Counted from the first letter of the stretch, positions 37,004 to 46,303 are shown. The stretch is DNA of 64,000 bases from Gammaproteobacteria bacterium (GCA_028824555.1 JAPPDJ010000097.1:1-64000); one strand, 5' to 3'. Numbers and translations are program-made. Notes: generated by a model from the letters alone, not told the origin.

Positions 37004-38041
37004 TTAGGCAGCGACGCCCTCGGTTCTGCGTGGGTCGAAGGCGTCTCGGACGGCTTCGCCGACGAAGATGAGGAGCGTGAGCATGATTGCCAGCGTGGCG
37101 AAGCCGGTCAGGCCGAGCCAGGGGGTTTGGATGTTGGCTTTGCCCTGCGCCAGGAGTTCGCCGAGGGAAGCAGAGCCAGGGGGCAGGCCGAAGCCGAGGA
37201 AGTCGAGGGCGGTTAGGGTGGTGATGGAGCCGTTGAGGATGAAGGGCAGATAGGTCAGCGTCGCCACCATTGCGTTTGGCAGCACGTGGCGGCGCATGAT
37301 GGTGGCGTTGTCGACGCCGAGGGAGAGAGCCGCCCGCACGAAGTCGAAGTTGCGGGCACGCAGGAACTCCGCGCGCACGACGGACACGAGAGTCATCCAA
37401 CTGAAGAGCACAAGGAGGCCAAGCAGCACGAGGGCGGAAGGCTCCACCATGCTCGACAGGATGATGAGCAGGAAGAGCACCGGCAAGCCAGCCCAGATCT
37501 CGATCAGGCGTTGGCCGATCAAGTCCACCTTGCCGCCGAAGTAGCCCTGCACGGCGCCGGCGGCGATGCCGATGACAGAGGCAACCACCGTCAATGCAAG
37601 GCCAAAGCTCACCGACAGACGAAAGCCGTAGAGCAGGCGCGCGGCTACGTCGCGGGCGCCGTCGTCGGTGCCGAGCCAGTGGCGGGTGGAGGGCGGTGCC
37701 GGCGCGCCCTCCTGCGTGAACCAGTCGATGGTGTCGTGGGCGAAGCGGATCGGTGGCCACAGCATCCAGCCGCCGCTTTCGGCGATGAGGTTCTGCACGT
37801 AGGGGTCTTCGTACTTCGCTTCGGTGGCGAACTCGCCGCCAAGCTCCTGTTCGGTGTAGGTGAAGATCACCGGCGCCCACAGCTCGCCGTTGTGGCGCAT
37901 GACGATGGGCTTGTCGTTGGCGATCAGTTCCGAGACCAAGGAGATGGCAAAGAGGCCAAGGAAAATCCAAAGGGACCAGTAACCGCGGCGATTTGAGCGG
38001 AAGTTCGCGAGGCGTCGTCGCGTGAGTGGCGTCAGCTTCAA
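37004..38041 (-). CDS. yejE: YejE-like peptide/oligopeptide ABC transporter permease
   Basis: The likely start is TTG at 38041, overlapping the yejB stop as TTGA; no in-frame ATG is suitably placed. This gives 345 residues, close to E. coli YejE. The N-terminus RRLANFRSNRRGYWSLWIFLGLF and the following ANDKPIVMRHNGELWAPVIF with periplasmic loop are YejE-like. The DppC-type core contains the EAA loop (around RHVLPNAMVATLTYLPF) and the C-terminal segment FLGFGLPPGSASLGELLAQG. It would pair with YejB in an importer for peptides such as microcin C-type compounds. No YejF ATPase gene follows, because the next gene is convergent. Confidence 0.9.
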   Translation of the reverse strand: MKLTPLTRRRLANFRSNRRGYWSLWIFLGLFAISLVSELIANDKPIVMRHNGELWAPVIFTYTEQELGGEFATEAKYEDPYVQNLIAESGGWMLWPPIRFAHDTIDWFTQEGAPAPPSTRHWLGTDDGARDVAARLLYGFRLSVSFGLALTVVASVIGIAAGAVQGYFGGKVDLIGQRLIEIWAGLPVLFLLIILSSMVEPSALVLLGLLVLFSWMTLVSVVRAEFLRARNFDFVRAALSLGVDNATIMRRHVLPNAMVATLTYLPFILNGSITTLTALDFLGFGLPPGSASLGELLAQGKANIQTPWLGLTGFATLAIMLTLLIFVGEAVRDAFDPRRTEGVAA

Positions 38042-39129
38042 CTGCGCGCCTCGAAGTCGATGCGCGGGTCCACCAGCGTATAGGTGATGTCGCCGGCGAG
38101 CTGCAGCATGAGGCCAATGATGGTGAAGATGAAGAGCGTGCCGAACATGATGGGGTAGTCGCGGGAGATGACCGCCTCGAAGCCTAGGAGGCCAATGCCG
38201 TCGAGGCTGAAGATCACCTCGATGAGCATGGAACCGGTGAACAGGATGCCGATGAGCGCCGCCGGAAAGCCGGCGATGACGATCAGCATGGCGTTGCGGA
38301 ACACGTGGCCGTAGAGCACGCGCCCTTCCGTGAGCCCCTTCGCCCGCGCGGTCAGTACGAACTGCTTGCTGATCTCCTCGAGGAAGGAGTTCTTGGTGAG
38401 CATCGTTAGCGTCGCGAAGCCGCCGAGGGAAAGGGCCGCGATCGGCAGCGCCAGATGCCAGAAGTAGTCGCCGATCTTGCCGGCGACGGAGAGTTCGGCG
38501 AAGTCGTCGCTGACGAGGCCCCGGAGCGGGAACCAGTCGAAGTAGCTCCCGCCGGCAAAGACGATGATGAGCAGCACCGCGAACAGGAAGCCCGGCACGG
38601 CATAGCCGACGAAGATCACGGCGCTGGTCCAGGCGTCGAAGCGGGTGCCGTTCTGCACCGCCTTGCGGATGCCCAAGGGGATGGAGATGAGGTAGATGAG
38701 CAGCATCGACCAAAGCCCCAGCGATATGGATACGGGTAGCCGTTCGAGCAAGAGATCAAGTACCGGCCGGTCCTGATAGAAGCTCTCGCCGAAGTCCAGC
38801 GTCAAGTAGCCGCCCATCATGGTCAGGAAACGTTCGTGCAGGGGCTTGTCGAAGCCGAACTGCTTCTCCAAGTCCGCCAGCATGTCGGGGTCCAGCCCGC
38901 GGGTGGCGGGATCGCGCCCGCCGGCATCCATGAGCGAGCTGCCGCCCATCTCCATCGTTGCGCCAGCGCCGCGGGTGGAGAGTGCGCCGCTCGAACCGCT
39001 CATCATCTGCTCAATGATGAGGTCGATGGGGCCGCCGGGAGCAAGCTGCACGATCATGAAGTTGATGACCATGATGCCGAACAGAGTCGGCACCATGAGG
39101 AAGAGGCGGCGCAGGACATAGCGGCTCAC
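38038..39129 (-). CDS. yejB: YejB-like peptide/oligopeptide ABC transporter permease
   Basis: A 363-residue permease, near-identical in length to E. coli YejB. It begins MSRYVLRRLFLMVPTLFGIM and contains the DppB-type signature LAPGGPIDLIIEQ, the YejB-specific periplasmic insertion (about 40-85), FGFDKPLHERFLTMMGGYL and the EAA region in FRNAMLIVIAGFPAALIG. It lies 9 bp downstream of yejA and overlaps yejE by 4 bp, so the three are one operon. Confidence 0.93.
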   Translation of the reverse strand: MSRYVLRRLFLMVPTLFGIMVINFMIVQLAPGGPIDLIIEQMMSGSSGALSTRGAGATMEMGGSSLMDAGGRDPATRGLDPDMLADLEKQFGFDKPLHERFLTMMGGYLTLDFGESFYQDRPVLDLLLERLPVSISLGLWSMLLIYLISIPLGIRKAVQNGTRFDAWTSAVIFVGYAVPGFLFAVLLIIVFAGGSYFDWFPLRGLVSDDFAELSVAGKIGDYFWHLALPIAALSLGGFATLTMLTKNSFLEEISKQFVLTARAKGLTEGRVLYGHVFRNAMLIVIAGFPAALIGILFTGSMLIEVIFSLDGIGLLGFEAVISRDYPIMFGTLFIFTIIGLMLQLAGDITYTLVDPRIDFEARS

Positions 39130-39138
39130 GGTTCTGCC

Positions 39139-41043
39139 CTAGCCCTCGCGCGTGCGCAGGTATTCGGCAACCGCGGCGTCCTTGGCGGGGTCGATCCACC
39201 ACGTCTCCGGGAACGAGTGGTGACGGTAGCGAGAGGACTTGGCCGGTCGCCCGAAGCGGTCCCAGTATGTCCACCTCATGCCGCTCTCGATCTGCGTCGG
39301 GATCATGTAGTAGCCGTGCAGCAGAACCCGGTCGAGGGCGTTGCCGGTGGCGTAGAGCTCTTCGCGGTCGTAGGTGGTAAGGGCGCGGGTGACGAGGGAA
39401 TCGACCGCCGGGCTGCGTATGCCGGCCCAGTTCAGGGTGAACGGCGCATCGGCCCCGGAGGAGTGGAAGAACGACTTGAGGTAGGTGCCGAGCGTGGGCG
39501 TTGCCCAATACGTGTTGATGGCGGCGTCGTAGGCGAATCCGCGCAGGCGGGCACGGAACTGCGTGGGGTCCACCGTGCGCACGCTAGCGTCCACGCCGAG
39601 CCTCTGCAGCGTCGCCATGTATGGCAGGGCGGCGCGCTCTTCGGCGGGATTGCGGGCCAGGAACTCGAACTCGAACTGCTCGCCCTCATCGTTGACGAGA
39701 CGCTCGTCAACCACGTGCCAGCCGGCCTCCGCGAGGAGGGCTTGCGCCTTCAGCATGTTGTCGCGGTTCATGCCGAGGCCGTCAGAGGCCGGGATTTCGA
39801 AGGGCGTGGTGAAAAGCTCGGGTGGCAGCTCATCTTCGAACTCCATCAGGAGGTCGCGCTCTAGGCCCTCCGGAATGCCGGTGGCTTCCAGTTCCGAGTT
39901 GTCGAAGAAGCTATCCACCCGGCGGTAGAAGCCGAAGTGCTGCACGCGGTTGATCCACTCGAAATCGTACGCGTAGAGCAGCGCCTTGCGCACGCGCCGG
40001 TCCTGGAAGCGCTCGTGGCGGGTGTTGATGACGATGGCGGCGGCCATGGCGGTAATGTTGCGCCGTTCGGCAAGTTCGCGAATGAAGAAGCCATCGTCCC
40101 GGGGCGGGAAGTTCTCGTAGGAGGTGGCCCAGTCCTTGGCGACGCCCTCGCCGCGGAAGGTAACGATGCCCTTCTTGGCGGCTTCACGCGCCACGGTGTT
40201 GTCGCGGAAGTACTCGAAGATGATGCGCCCGAAGTTGTACTTGCCGCGCACGGAGGGCACGTCCCAGCCCCAGTAGTCGGGTACGCGCTCATAGACGACG
40301 CGGCGGCCCAGCTCGAAATCGGCGATCCGGTAGGGGCCGCTGCCGAGCGGCGGCTCGACGCTGGTCTTGGTGATATCGCGTTCGGCCCAGTAGTGCGCGG
40401 GCAGGATGGGAAGGTGGCCGACGCTCAGGCCCGCGGCGGGATTGCGGAAGGCGGGGTCGGTGATGTAGATCACGGCCTCGCGCTCGCTCACCTGCTCGGC
40501 GTGGCCGAAGTGGGCGAGACCCGTGCGAATAGGGGCAGACGCGTTCTCCCGCACGAACTCCACGGTGTAAAGGATGTCGGCAGGCGTTATCGGCACGCCA
40601 TCGTGCCAGCGCGCTTTGGGGTGGATGCGCACCTTGAACCAACTGTAGTCGGGCGCTGCCTCCATCTCGCCGAGGCGGGCGTATTGGGCGGAAGGATCGT
40701 CGTCGCCTGGTTCGAGGATGCGGTCGAAGATGAAGATGCCGGCGCCGACGAAGCCGTAGCCGGACGGGTTGATGCCCTTCTGAATCCACGGCGTGAAGCT
40801 GTTGAAGGTGCCGACGACGGGCAGCACCAGGTCCCCGCCGATGGGTGCGTCGGGATTCACGTAGTCGAAATGCTCGTACTGCGGCGGGTAGCGCAGCTCG
40901 CGGAAGAACGAGAAGCCGTGGTGATAGCCGGGGCCGGAAGCGTCGTACACGCCGCCATCGGGCAACGCCTGTTCGTCGCCGAGGCCAATTGCGGCGGCCA
41001 ACGTGGCGACCGCTATGGCGGCTCGAATGCCCATACGTTTCAT
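39139..41043 (-). CDS. yejA: YejA-like extracellular solute-binding protein (SBP family 5)
   Basis: I chose the ATG at 41043, which begins a signal peptide (MKRMGIRAAIAVATLAAAIG) and gives 634 residues. Family-5 features are FDYVNPDAPIGGDLVLPVVG, the ARWHDGVPITPADILYTVEF binding-pocket segment, PLGSGPYRIADFE and INRVQHFGFYRR. It would be the periplasmic receptor feeding YejB/YejE with oligopeptides. The upstream ribosome site is weak. The promoter must lie in the 195-bp gap shared with the divergent CoA-transferase. Confidence 0.92.
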   Translation of the reverse strand: MKRMGIRAAIAVATLAAAIGLGDEQALPDGGVYDASGPGYHHGFSFFRELRYPPQYEHFDYVNPDAPIGGDLVLPVVGTFNSFTPWIQKGINPSGYGFVGAGIFIFDRILEPGDDDPSAQYARLGEMEAAPDYSWFKVRIHPKARWHDGVPITPADILYTVEFVRENASAPIRTGLAHFGHAEQVSEREAVIYITDPAFRNPAAGLSVGHLPILPAHYWAERDITKTSVEPPLGSGPYRIADFELGRRVVYERVPDYWGWDVPSVRGKYNFGRIIFEYFRDNTVAREAAKKGIVTFRGEGVAKDWATSYENFPPRDDGFFIRELAERRNITAMAAAIVINTRHERFQDRRVRKALLYAYDFEWINRVQHFGFYRRVDSFFDNSELEATGIPEGLERDLLMEFEDELPPELFTTPFEIPASDGLGMNRDNMLKAQALLAEAGWHVVDERLVNDEGEQFEFEFLARNPAEERAALPYMATLQRLGVDASVRTVDPTQFRARLRGFAYDAAINTYWATPTLGTYLKSFFHSSGADAPFTLNWAGIRSPAVDSLVTRALTTYDREELYATGNALDRVLLHGYYMIPTQIESGMRWTYWDRFGRPAKSSRYRHHSFPETWWIDPAKDAAVAEYLRTREG

Positions 41044-41238
41044 GGCTGCGGAAGTTACCCGAAAACCGCAAGCAATGGACGGCCCGGCGCCAGCGCGATC
41101 CATGCGCGCGCCCGCAAGCGAATCAGCCGAAAGCGAGCCCGCCAGGGCGCGCGTGCGCAGGCACATGGAACATCCGCCTGTGTTCGCATACGCTCTCAAG
41201 GCAGACGTTTTGCACAAGCCAAGAAGGGGAGGGCGAGG

Positions 41239-43650
41239 ATGCTGGAGCCGTATCGGGTGCTGGATTTGACGGACGAGCGGGGAGAGCTCGGCCCTATGCT
41301 GCTCGGTGACCTCGGTGCCGAGGTGATCCGCGTGGAGCCGCCCGGTGGAACCTCGGCGCGCCGAACGCAACCCTTGGCAGACGGCGAATCCGGTGAACTC
41401 GAGAGCCTCACGTTCCGCGCCTTCAATCGCAACAAGCGTTCCATCGTGCTTGACGTCGATGGCGCGTCGGCGGAGCGCGATGTGTTGAAGCAACTGATCG
41501 CTTCCGCGGACTTTCTCTTCGAGTCATCTCCGCCAAGCACTCTGGAGGCGTTTGGCATCACTGCAGCCGAGGCGCGCACGATCAACCCGCTGATCGTGCA
41601 TGTGCGCATCTCGCCGTTCGGCAACGATGGCCCGCGGGCAGGCGATCTCGGCAACGATCTCGTGGTGGCGGCTCTTGGCGGGCCCATGTCGCTGCAAGGT
41701 CCGCGCGAGCGGGCGCCGCTGCGCATCAGCGTGCCGCAGGTGTGGCGGCACACAGGCGCGGAAGCGGCGGCGAGCGCCTTGGTGGCGCACGCCCGGATGC
41801 GTCGCACCGGCGAAGCGCAGTTCGTGGACCTCTCCGCCCAATGCGTGATGACTTGGACGATGCTGCAGGCGATGGGGGCGCACGCCATACAGGGCTTCGA
41901 CTTCGAGCGCGACGACTCGCGCATGGTCGGGGTGGACATCGTCCATGCGTGCTCCGATGGCCACATCATCGCCTTGCCGATGTCCGGGGTGATTCAGGGG
42001 CTGCTGGACTGGATGATCTCCGACGGCGTCCTCGACAGTTCGGCTCGGGAGGCGGACTGGGAGGCATTCGATCAGTCGCTGCGGGACCCCACGATCGAGG
42101 CGCCCTGGACGATGACCGAGATGGTGGCTCTGCTGCGTGCCTTCTTCGCTCGCCATACGAAGCGGGAACTTTTTGACTTCGGCATCGAGCACGGGATCAC
42201 GCTGGCGCCAGTGGGCACGATGTCAGAACTCCTGGGCCTCGAGCACCTCGCGGCGCGTGGCTATTGGCGGGAACTCGCAAGCGGCGACAAAGCTCCGGGC
42301 CTGTGGGCTCGTTCCGGGGCGGAGGCGGCGGCCCTGCTGTCGGTGCGACGGGAAGCGCCAGCGCTCGATGCCGACGGCACGGAGATTCGCAAATCGCTTG
42401 ATTCGACCCGAGTGCGGGCGGAACCAACCCCAGAGGCCGACGAAGGCGACCGCTTGCCGTTTGCTGGCATCAAGGTGGCGGACTTCGCATGGGTCGGGGT
42501 CGGTCCCATCTCCTCGAAGTATCTGGCCGACCACGGTGCCACCGTGGTGCGGGTGGAATCGGAGAACCGGCCTGACGTGCTGCGCGGCGGCCCTCCGTTC
42601 AAGGACAACGTGCCGGGCTGGAACCGTTCGCAGTTCTACGGCGACTTCAACACCTCCAAGTTTGGTCTGGCGCTCGACATGAAACGGGACGAAGGTCTGG
42701 CCGTGGCGAAGCGACTGATCGCCTGGGCCGACGTGATGGTCGAGAGCTTCGCGCCGGGCGCCATGCAGCGCATGGGCCTCGACTATGCCGAGGTGCGCAA
42801 GCTCAATCCGGGGATCATCATGGTGAGCACCTGCCTGATGGGACAGACGGGACCGGCGCGGGCCATGGCCGGCTACGGCTATCACGCCGCCGCCATCGCC
42901 GGCTTCTACGAGGTGACCGGCTGGCCGGACATGGCGCCGAGCGGGCCTTGGACTGCCTATACGGACACGATTGCGCCGCGCTTTGTCTCCACCATCATCG
43001 CGGCGGCCTTGGACCGAAAGCGGCGGACGGGGGAGGGGTGCTTCATTGACCTCGCCCAGCTCGAGGCGTCGTTGCACTTTCTTGCACCGGAAATCCTAGA
43101 CCACCAGGTGAACGGCCGCTCGGTGACCCGCATGGGCAACCGCAGCCGCTTCACGGCGCCGCAAGGGGCCTATCGGTGTGCTGGCGAGGACGAGTGGGTC
43201 GCGATTGCGGTGGAATCAGACGAGCAGTGGCGGGCACTCTGTGCCAACGTGCCGGACCTCGACGCAGAGGCGCATCCCGCGAACGCCGATCGCCTAAGCG
43301 CCCATGACGAGATCGATGCGGCGCTCAGTGCCTGGACTGCCGAACGCACGCCTGAAGAGGTCGCTCAGCTCTTGCAAGCCGCAGGCATCCCGTCCGGCAA
43401 GGTGCAACGCTCGAGCGACCTCGCCAAGGACCCGCAATACCTGCACCGATCCTTCTACCGGCCATACGAGCACGGCGAAATGGGAACGGTCGCGTACGCC
43501 GGTCACCAATACCGAATCTCCGGCTACAACAACAGCCCCCGCGGCCCTGCTCCACTCCTCGGCGAACATAGCTTCGAGGTACTCACCGATCTCCTCGGCT
43601 TCTCGGAGGAGGAAGTGAGCGAGGTCTTTGCTTCCGGCGCGATCACATAG
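41239..43650 (+). CDS. Tandem CaiB/BaiF-type CoA-transferase (fused double-length)
   Basis: The ATG at 41239 is preceded by a strong AAGGGGAGGG site. The 803-residue protein contains two family III CoA-transferase modules: the first (about 1-370) with LGDLGAEVIRVEPPGGTSAR and the second (about 395-803) with VGVGPISSKYLADHGATVVR and a full NTSKFGLALDMKRDEGLAVAKRLIAWADVMVESFAPG stretch. The Asp that forms the acyl anhydride is present in both halves (QFVDLSAQ, Asp197; FIDLAQLEA, Asp604). Family III enzymes are normally homodimers of interlocked ~400-residue chains. Substrate CoA esters are unknown, and no acyl-CoA dehydrogenase is adjacent. Confidence 0.88.
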   Translation: MLEPYRVLDLTDERGELGPMLLGDLGAEVIRVEPPGGTSARRTQPLADGESGELESLTFRAFNRNKRSIVLDVDGASAERDVLKQLIASADFLFESSPPSTLEAFGITAAEARTINPLIVHVRISPFGNDGPRAGDLGNDLVVAALGGPMSLQGPRERAPLRISVPQVWRHTGAEAAASALVAHARMRRTGEAQFVDLSAQCVMTWTMLQAMGAHAIQGFDFERDDSRMVGVDIVHACSDGHIIALPMSGVIQGLLDWMISDGVLDSSAREADWEAFDQSLRDPTIEAPWTMTEMVALLRAFFARHTKRELFDFGIEHGITLAPVGTMSELLGLEHLAARGYWRELASGDKAPGLWARSGAEAAALLSVRREAPALDADGTEIRKSLDSTRVRAEPTPEADEGDRLPFAGIKVADFAWVGVGPISSKYLADHGATVVRVESENRPDVLRGGPPFKDNVPGWNRSQFYGDFNTSKFGLALDMKRDEGLAVAKRLIAWADVMVESFAPGAMQRMGLDYAEVRKLNPGIIMVSTCLMGQTGPARAMAGYGYHAAAIAGFYEVTGWPDMAPSGPWTAYTDTIAPRFVSTIIAAALDRKRRTGEGCFIDLAQLEASLHFLAPEILDHQVNGRSVTRMGNRSRFTAPQGAYRCAGEDEWVAIAVESDEQWRALCANVPDLDAEAHPANADRLSAHDEIDAALSAWTAERTPEEVAQLLQAAGIPSGKVQRSSDLAKDPQYLHRSFYRPYEHGEMGTVAYAGHQYRISGYNNSPRGPAPLLGEHSFEVLTDLLGFSEEEVSEVFASGAIT

Positions 43651-43671
43651 GTCGTGCCGGGAGCTTGCGTC

Positions 43672-44346
43672 CTACATCTGTCGTCGGATTACGCCGACGC
43701 CTAGGCCCTCGATGGCGAAGCTGCCGGAATCTTGCGTCACCTCGATGGCGTCGTAGTCGTCGTTGGCGGGCAACAGGCGGATGAGCCTCCCACCGCTCGC
43801 GACTTGCAGGCGCTTGACGGTCACTTCGTCTTCGATGCGCGCCACGACAATGTCGCCGTTTCTTGCGTCCGGGGTCTTGTGTACGGCGAGGAGGTCGCCG
43901 TCGAGGATGCCGGCGTCGATCATGCTGTCACCGCGCACCTGAAGCAGGAAGTTGGCTTCGGGGCGGAACGTCGTGGCAGGCAGTTCGCAGTAGTCCTCGA
44001 TGTGCTCCTCGGCGAGGATGGGGTTGCCGGCAGCGACCCGGCCGACAATGGGAAGGCCCAGCGGCTGCTTCTGCAGGACGCGAATGCCGCGCGAGGCGCC
44101 GCGGATGATCTCGATGGCACCCTTGCGATCTAATGCCTTGAGATGTTCCTCAGCGGCGTTGGGGGAACGGAAGCCAAGTTCGGCGGCGATGCCGGCACGG
44201 GTGGGCGGATAGCCGGTATCGGCGATGTGCTGCTTGATGAAGTCGAGCACCTCGGTCTGTCTCGCGGTGAGGCCACGCCTCTGCCGGCGTCGTCCGTTGC
44301 CGCTCTTTGTCGACGCTTGCGTTTCCGGCTCCGGGCCATCTGCCAT
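43672..44346 (-). CDS. lexA: LexA SOS repressor and autoprotease
   Basis: The ATG at 44346 gives 224 residues, with a short Lys/Arg-rich N-terminal tail before the winged helix ([20 protein letters not shown], then [20 protein letters not shown] as recognition region). The self-cleavage site is Ala106-Gly107 in RVAAGNPI, with the catalytic dyad Ser141 (GDSMID) and Lys178 (VTVKRL). On RecA activation it would cleave itself and release SOS genes. It is divergent from mscS. A good promoter lies 38 bp upstream (44384-44411). I did not find a CTGT-N8-ACAG box beside it. Confidence 0.95.
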   Translation of the reverse strand: MADGPEPETQASTKSGNGRRRQRRGLTARQTEVLDFIKQHIADTGYPPTRAGIAAELGFRSPNAAEEHLKALDRKGAIEIIRGASRGIRVLQKQPLGLPIVGRVAAGNPILAEEHIEDYCELPATTFRPEANFLLQVRGDSMIDAGILDGDLLAVHKTPDARNGDIVVARIEDEVTVKRLQVASGGRLIRLLPANDDYDAIEVTQDSGSFAIEGLGVGVIRRQM

Positions 44347-44383
44347 GCCAGCCACCTGCCATGTACATCCTTCGAGGTCTGCG

Positions 44384-44411
44384 ATTCTATCCACCCATGC
44401 GCGTTTGTCCA
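44384..44411 (-). promoter_or_regulatory. Candidate lexA promoter
   Basis: Read on the minus strand, TGGACA (44411-44406, five of six to the -35 consensus) is followed after 16 bp by TAGAAT (44389-44384, five of six). The predicted transcript start is about 30 bp upstream of the chosen ATG. A small ATGTACAT palindrome at 44361-44368 lies between promoter and start and could be an operator. Confidence 0.5.
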
Positions 44412-44523
44412 GACCCTATTTTTGGCAGGGGCACGGGAGGGTCGGTTTGCCGAAACTTCGAAGCGTCGCTCGTCACTTGGGTTTAACATCGTCGCCACCT
44501 GAGGGCCGCATGGTCGGGCGAGG

Positions 44524-45630
44524 ATGGACACGGTGCAGGGAGCGCTCGACTGGGCCACGCGGACGTTCGCCGAGAACCCCAAGGGCATCTACGTATTCCT
44601 GATCGTCTTTGCGACTTTGCTCGCGCGTTTCCTCATGCGGCACCTGCTCGATCGCGTGGCGGCGCACCTGGGCCGCACCCACACGATTCACGACGATGCC
44701 GTGCTCGACGCCGTGCGCCGTCCGCTCGGCTGGGGCGTTTGGACGTTTGGGGTTCTGTTTGCCGCCGAGGTGGCCGGCAGCGGCACCGACAACGCGCTCT
44801 TTGCCTACATCGATCCCATTCGGGACGTGGCAGTGATGGTTCTCATCGGCTGGTTCGCCATCCGCTACATCTCGTTCCTGGAGAGCCACGTGGGGGACCC
44901 AACCTACGGCACGGGGCGAGTGGACGCAGCCACGGCGTCGGCCGTTGGCAAGGTGCTGCGCGCGTCCGTGGCCATCACCGTGCTGCTCATGGCCTTGCAG
45001 TCGCTTGGCTTCTCGGTGACGGGGGTGCTGGCGTTCGGCGGCATTGGCGGCATCGCCATCGGCTTTGCGGCGCGGGATCTCCTTGCCAATTTCTTCGGTG
45101 CATTGATGATCTTCCTTGATCGCCCGTTTGCGGTGGGCGATTGGATTCGCTCCGCCGACCGGCAGATCGAAGGCACGGTGGAGGACATCGGCTGGCGCCT
45201 GACGCGAATTCGCACCTTCGACCAGCGCCCGCTCTATGTGCCGAACTCGGTGTTCGCCACGCTGACGGTGGAAAACCCGTCGCGGATGCGCAATCGGCGG
45301 ATCTACGAGATCGTTGGCGTGCGCTATGACGACATGGCAGCGGTGAAGCGCATAGTTGACGACATCCGCACCATGCTTCAGGAACACGAGGAGATCGACC
45401 CGGACCGCACCCTCATTGTCAACCTGCTGGAATTCGGCGCTTCGTCGGTAAACATCATGGTGTATACGTTCACCCGCACCACGGACTGGGTCGCGTTCCA
45501 TGGCATCAAGGAGGACGTGCTGCTGCGCATTGCCGGCGTCGTCGAAGGCCATGGTGCCGAGATGGCGTTCCCCACCAGCACGGTCCACCTCGCACAGCTT
45601 CCGGAAGCGACCGGCGATGAAGGCGCATGA
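44524..45630 (+). CDS. MscS-family mechanosensitive ion channel
   Basis: A 368-residue channel of the small-conductance family. Helices span about 20-40, 62-82, 93-118, and the pore-lining TM3 lies in VLAFGGIGGIAIGFAARDLLANFFGA with the following LMIFLDRPFAVGDWI; a beta-domain (IEGTVEDIGWRLTRIRTFDQ) and C-terminal alpha/beta domain follow. It would open under membrane tension to release solutes during osmotic downshock. It starts the tight plus-strand run mscS-hpt-lolA-rarA and overlaps hpt by ATGA. Confidence 0.92.
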   Translation: MDTVQGALDWATRTFAENPKGIYVFLIVFATLLARFLMRHLLDRVAAHLGRTHTIHDDAVLDAVRRPLGWGVWTFGVLFAAEVAGSGTDNALFAYIDPIRDVAVMVLIGWFAIRYISFLESHVGDPTYGTGRVDAATASAVGKVLRASVAITVLLMALQSLGFSVTGVLAFGGIGGIAIGFAARDLLANFFGALMIFLDRPFAVGDWIRSADRQIEGTVEDIGWRLTRIRTFDQRPLYVPNSVFATLTVENPSRMRNRRIYEIVGVRYDDMAAVKRIVDDIRTMLQEHEEIDPDRTLIVNLLEFGASSVNIMVYTFTRTTDWVAFHGIKEDVLLRIAGVVEGHGAEMAFPTSTVHLAQLPEATGDEGA

Positions 45631-46175
45631 TGCAGGCTCTGCCCGAGGGTGCGAAGCTCCTTTTTTCGGCTGCCGAGGTGGATGCCGCCATCGATCGGCT
45701 GGCGGTGACGCTGGCACTCGAGCTCTGGGAGGCGCATCCCATACTCGTCTGCATGATGAACGGTGCGTTGCCCTTTACCGGCGACTTGCTGCGCCGATTC
45801 CACTTCCCCCTCGAACTCGACTACGTGCACGCGACGCGCTATCCAAGCACGCCGGGCGAGGACGGAACGAGTGGTGGCGAAGTGCGGTTCAAGCACGATT
45901 TGCAGCGCGACCTCAAGGGCCGCACGGTGGTGCTTGTGGACGACGTGCTCGATGGCGGCGCCACGTTGGCGGCAACGCAAGAGCGCCTCGGGGCGCGGGG
46001 GCTCGAACGGCTGATCTCAGTCGTGATGGTGCGCAAGGACGTCGCCAACGCCAAGGCGAGCGCCGACTACGTGGCACTCGAGGCGCCGGACGAGTTCCTG
46101 GTCGGGCGCGGCATGGACTTGGGCGGCGCGTTTCGACAGCTATCCGGCATCTACAGTTTGCCGGAGAGCGACTGA
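45627..46175 (+). CDS. hpt: Hypoxanthine-guanine phosphoribosyltransferase family protein
   Basis: A 182-residue purine-salvage enzyme. It has the PRPP-binding signature VVLVDDVLDGGATL, a flexible-loop region around ATRYPSTPGEDG, and C-terminal purine-contact segments VALEAPDEFLVGRGMDLGGAFR ending RQLSGIYSLPESD. It converts hypoxanthine or guanine plus PRPP to IMP or GMP. It overlaps the mscS stop by ATGA, and its own stop is overlapped by the first possible lolA start. Confidence 0.9.
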   Translation: MMQALPEGAKLLFSAAEVDAAIDRLAVTLALELWEAHPILVCMMNGALPFTGDLLRRFHFPLELDYVHATRYPSTPGEDGTSGGEVRFKHDLQRDLKGRTVVLVDDVLDGGATLAATQERLGARGLERLISVVMVRKDVANAKASADYVALEAPDEFLVGRGMDLGGAFRQLSGIYSLPESD

Positions 46176-46256
46176 TGGTTGGGGTGCGCGGTGCCAAGGA
46201 ACGCCGGCAGGCCTGGCTCCTAGCCGAAGGAGTGAGCGAACGAAAACCCGAAGGCC

Positions 46257-46303
46257 AGCAGATGCGTAGCAACTGCCGACGCGCCCGCCAGGGCGCGCTG
46301 GTC
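46257..46303 (+). repeat. REP-like unit overlapping the lolA start
   Basis: About 44 bases match the complement of 53882-53928 with roughly four mismatches (AGCAGxTGCGxAGCAACTGC then CGCGCCCG and CAGGGCGCGCTG). The unit contains a GCGCCCG/CAGGGCGC hairpin. It encodes MRSNCRRARQGAL in lolA, the positively charged start of the signal peptide. Confidence 0.6.

Noticed and set aside
39937-41238. Upstream in-frame extension of the CoA-transferase by over 400 codons
   Set aside because: It runs antisense through yejA, and a strong ribosome site and natural family start are at 41239.
44440-44523. mscS promoter from TTGCCG (44447) and TAACAT (44484)
   Set aside because: The spacing of about 31 bp is far too long for a sigma-70 promoter.
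45500-46174. Upstream extension of lolA through hpt
   Set aside because: It overlaps a well-supported hpt gene in another frame and lies before the signal peptide.
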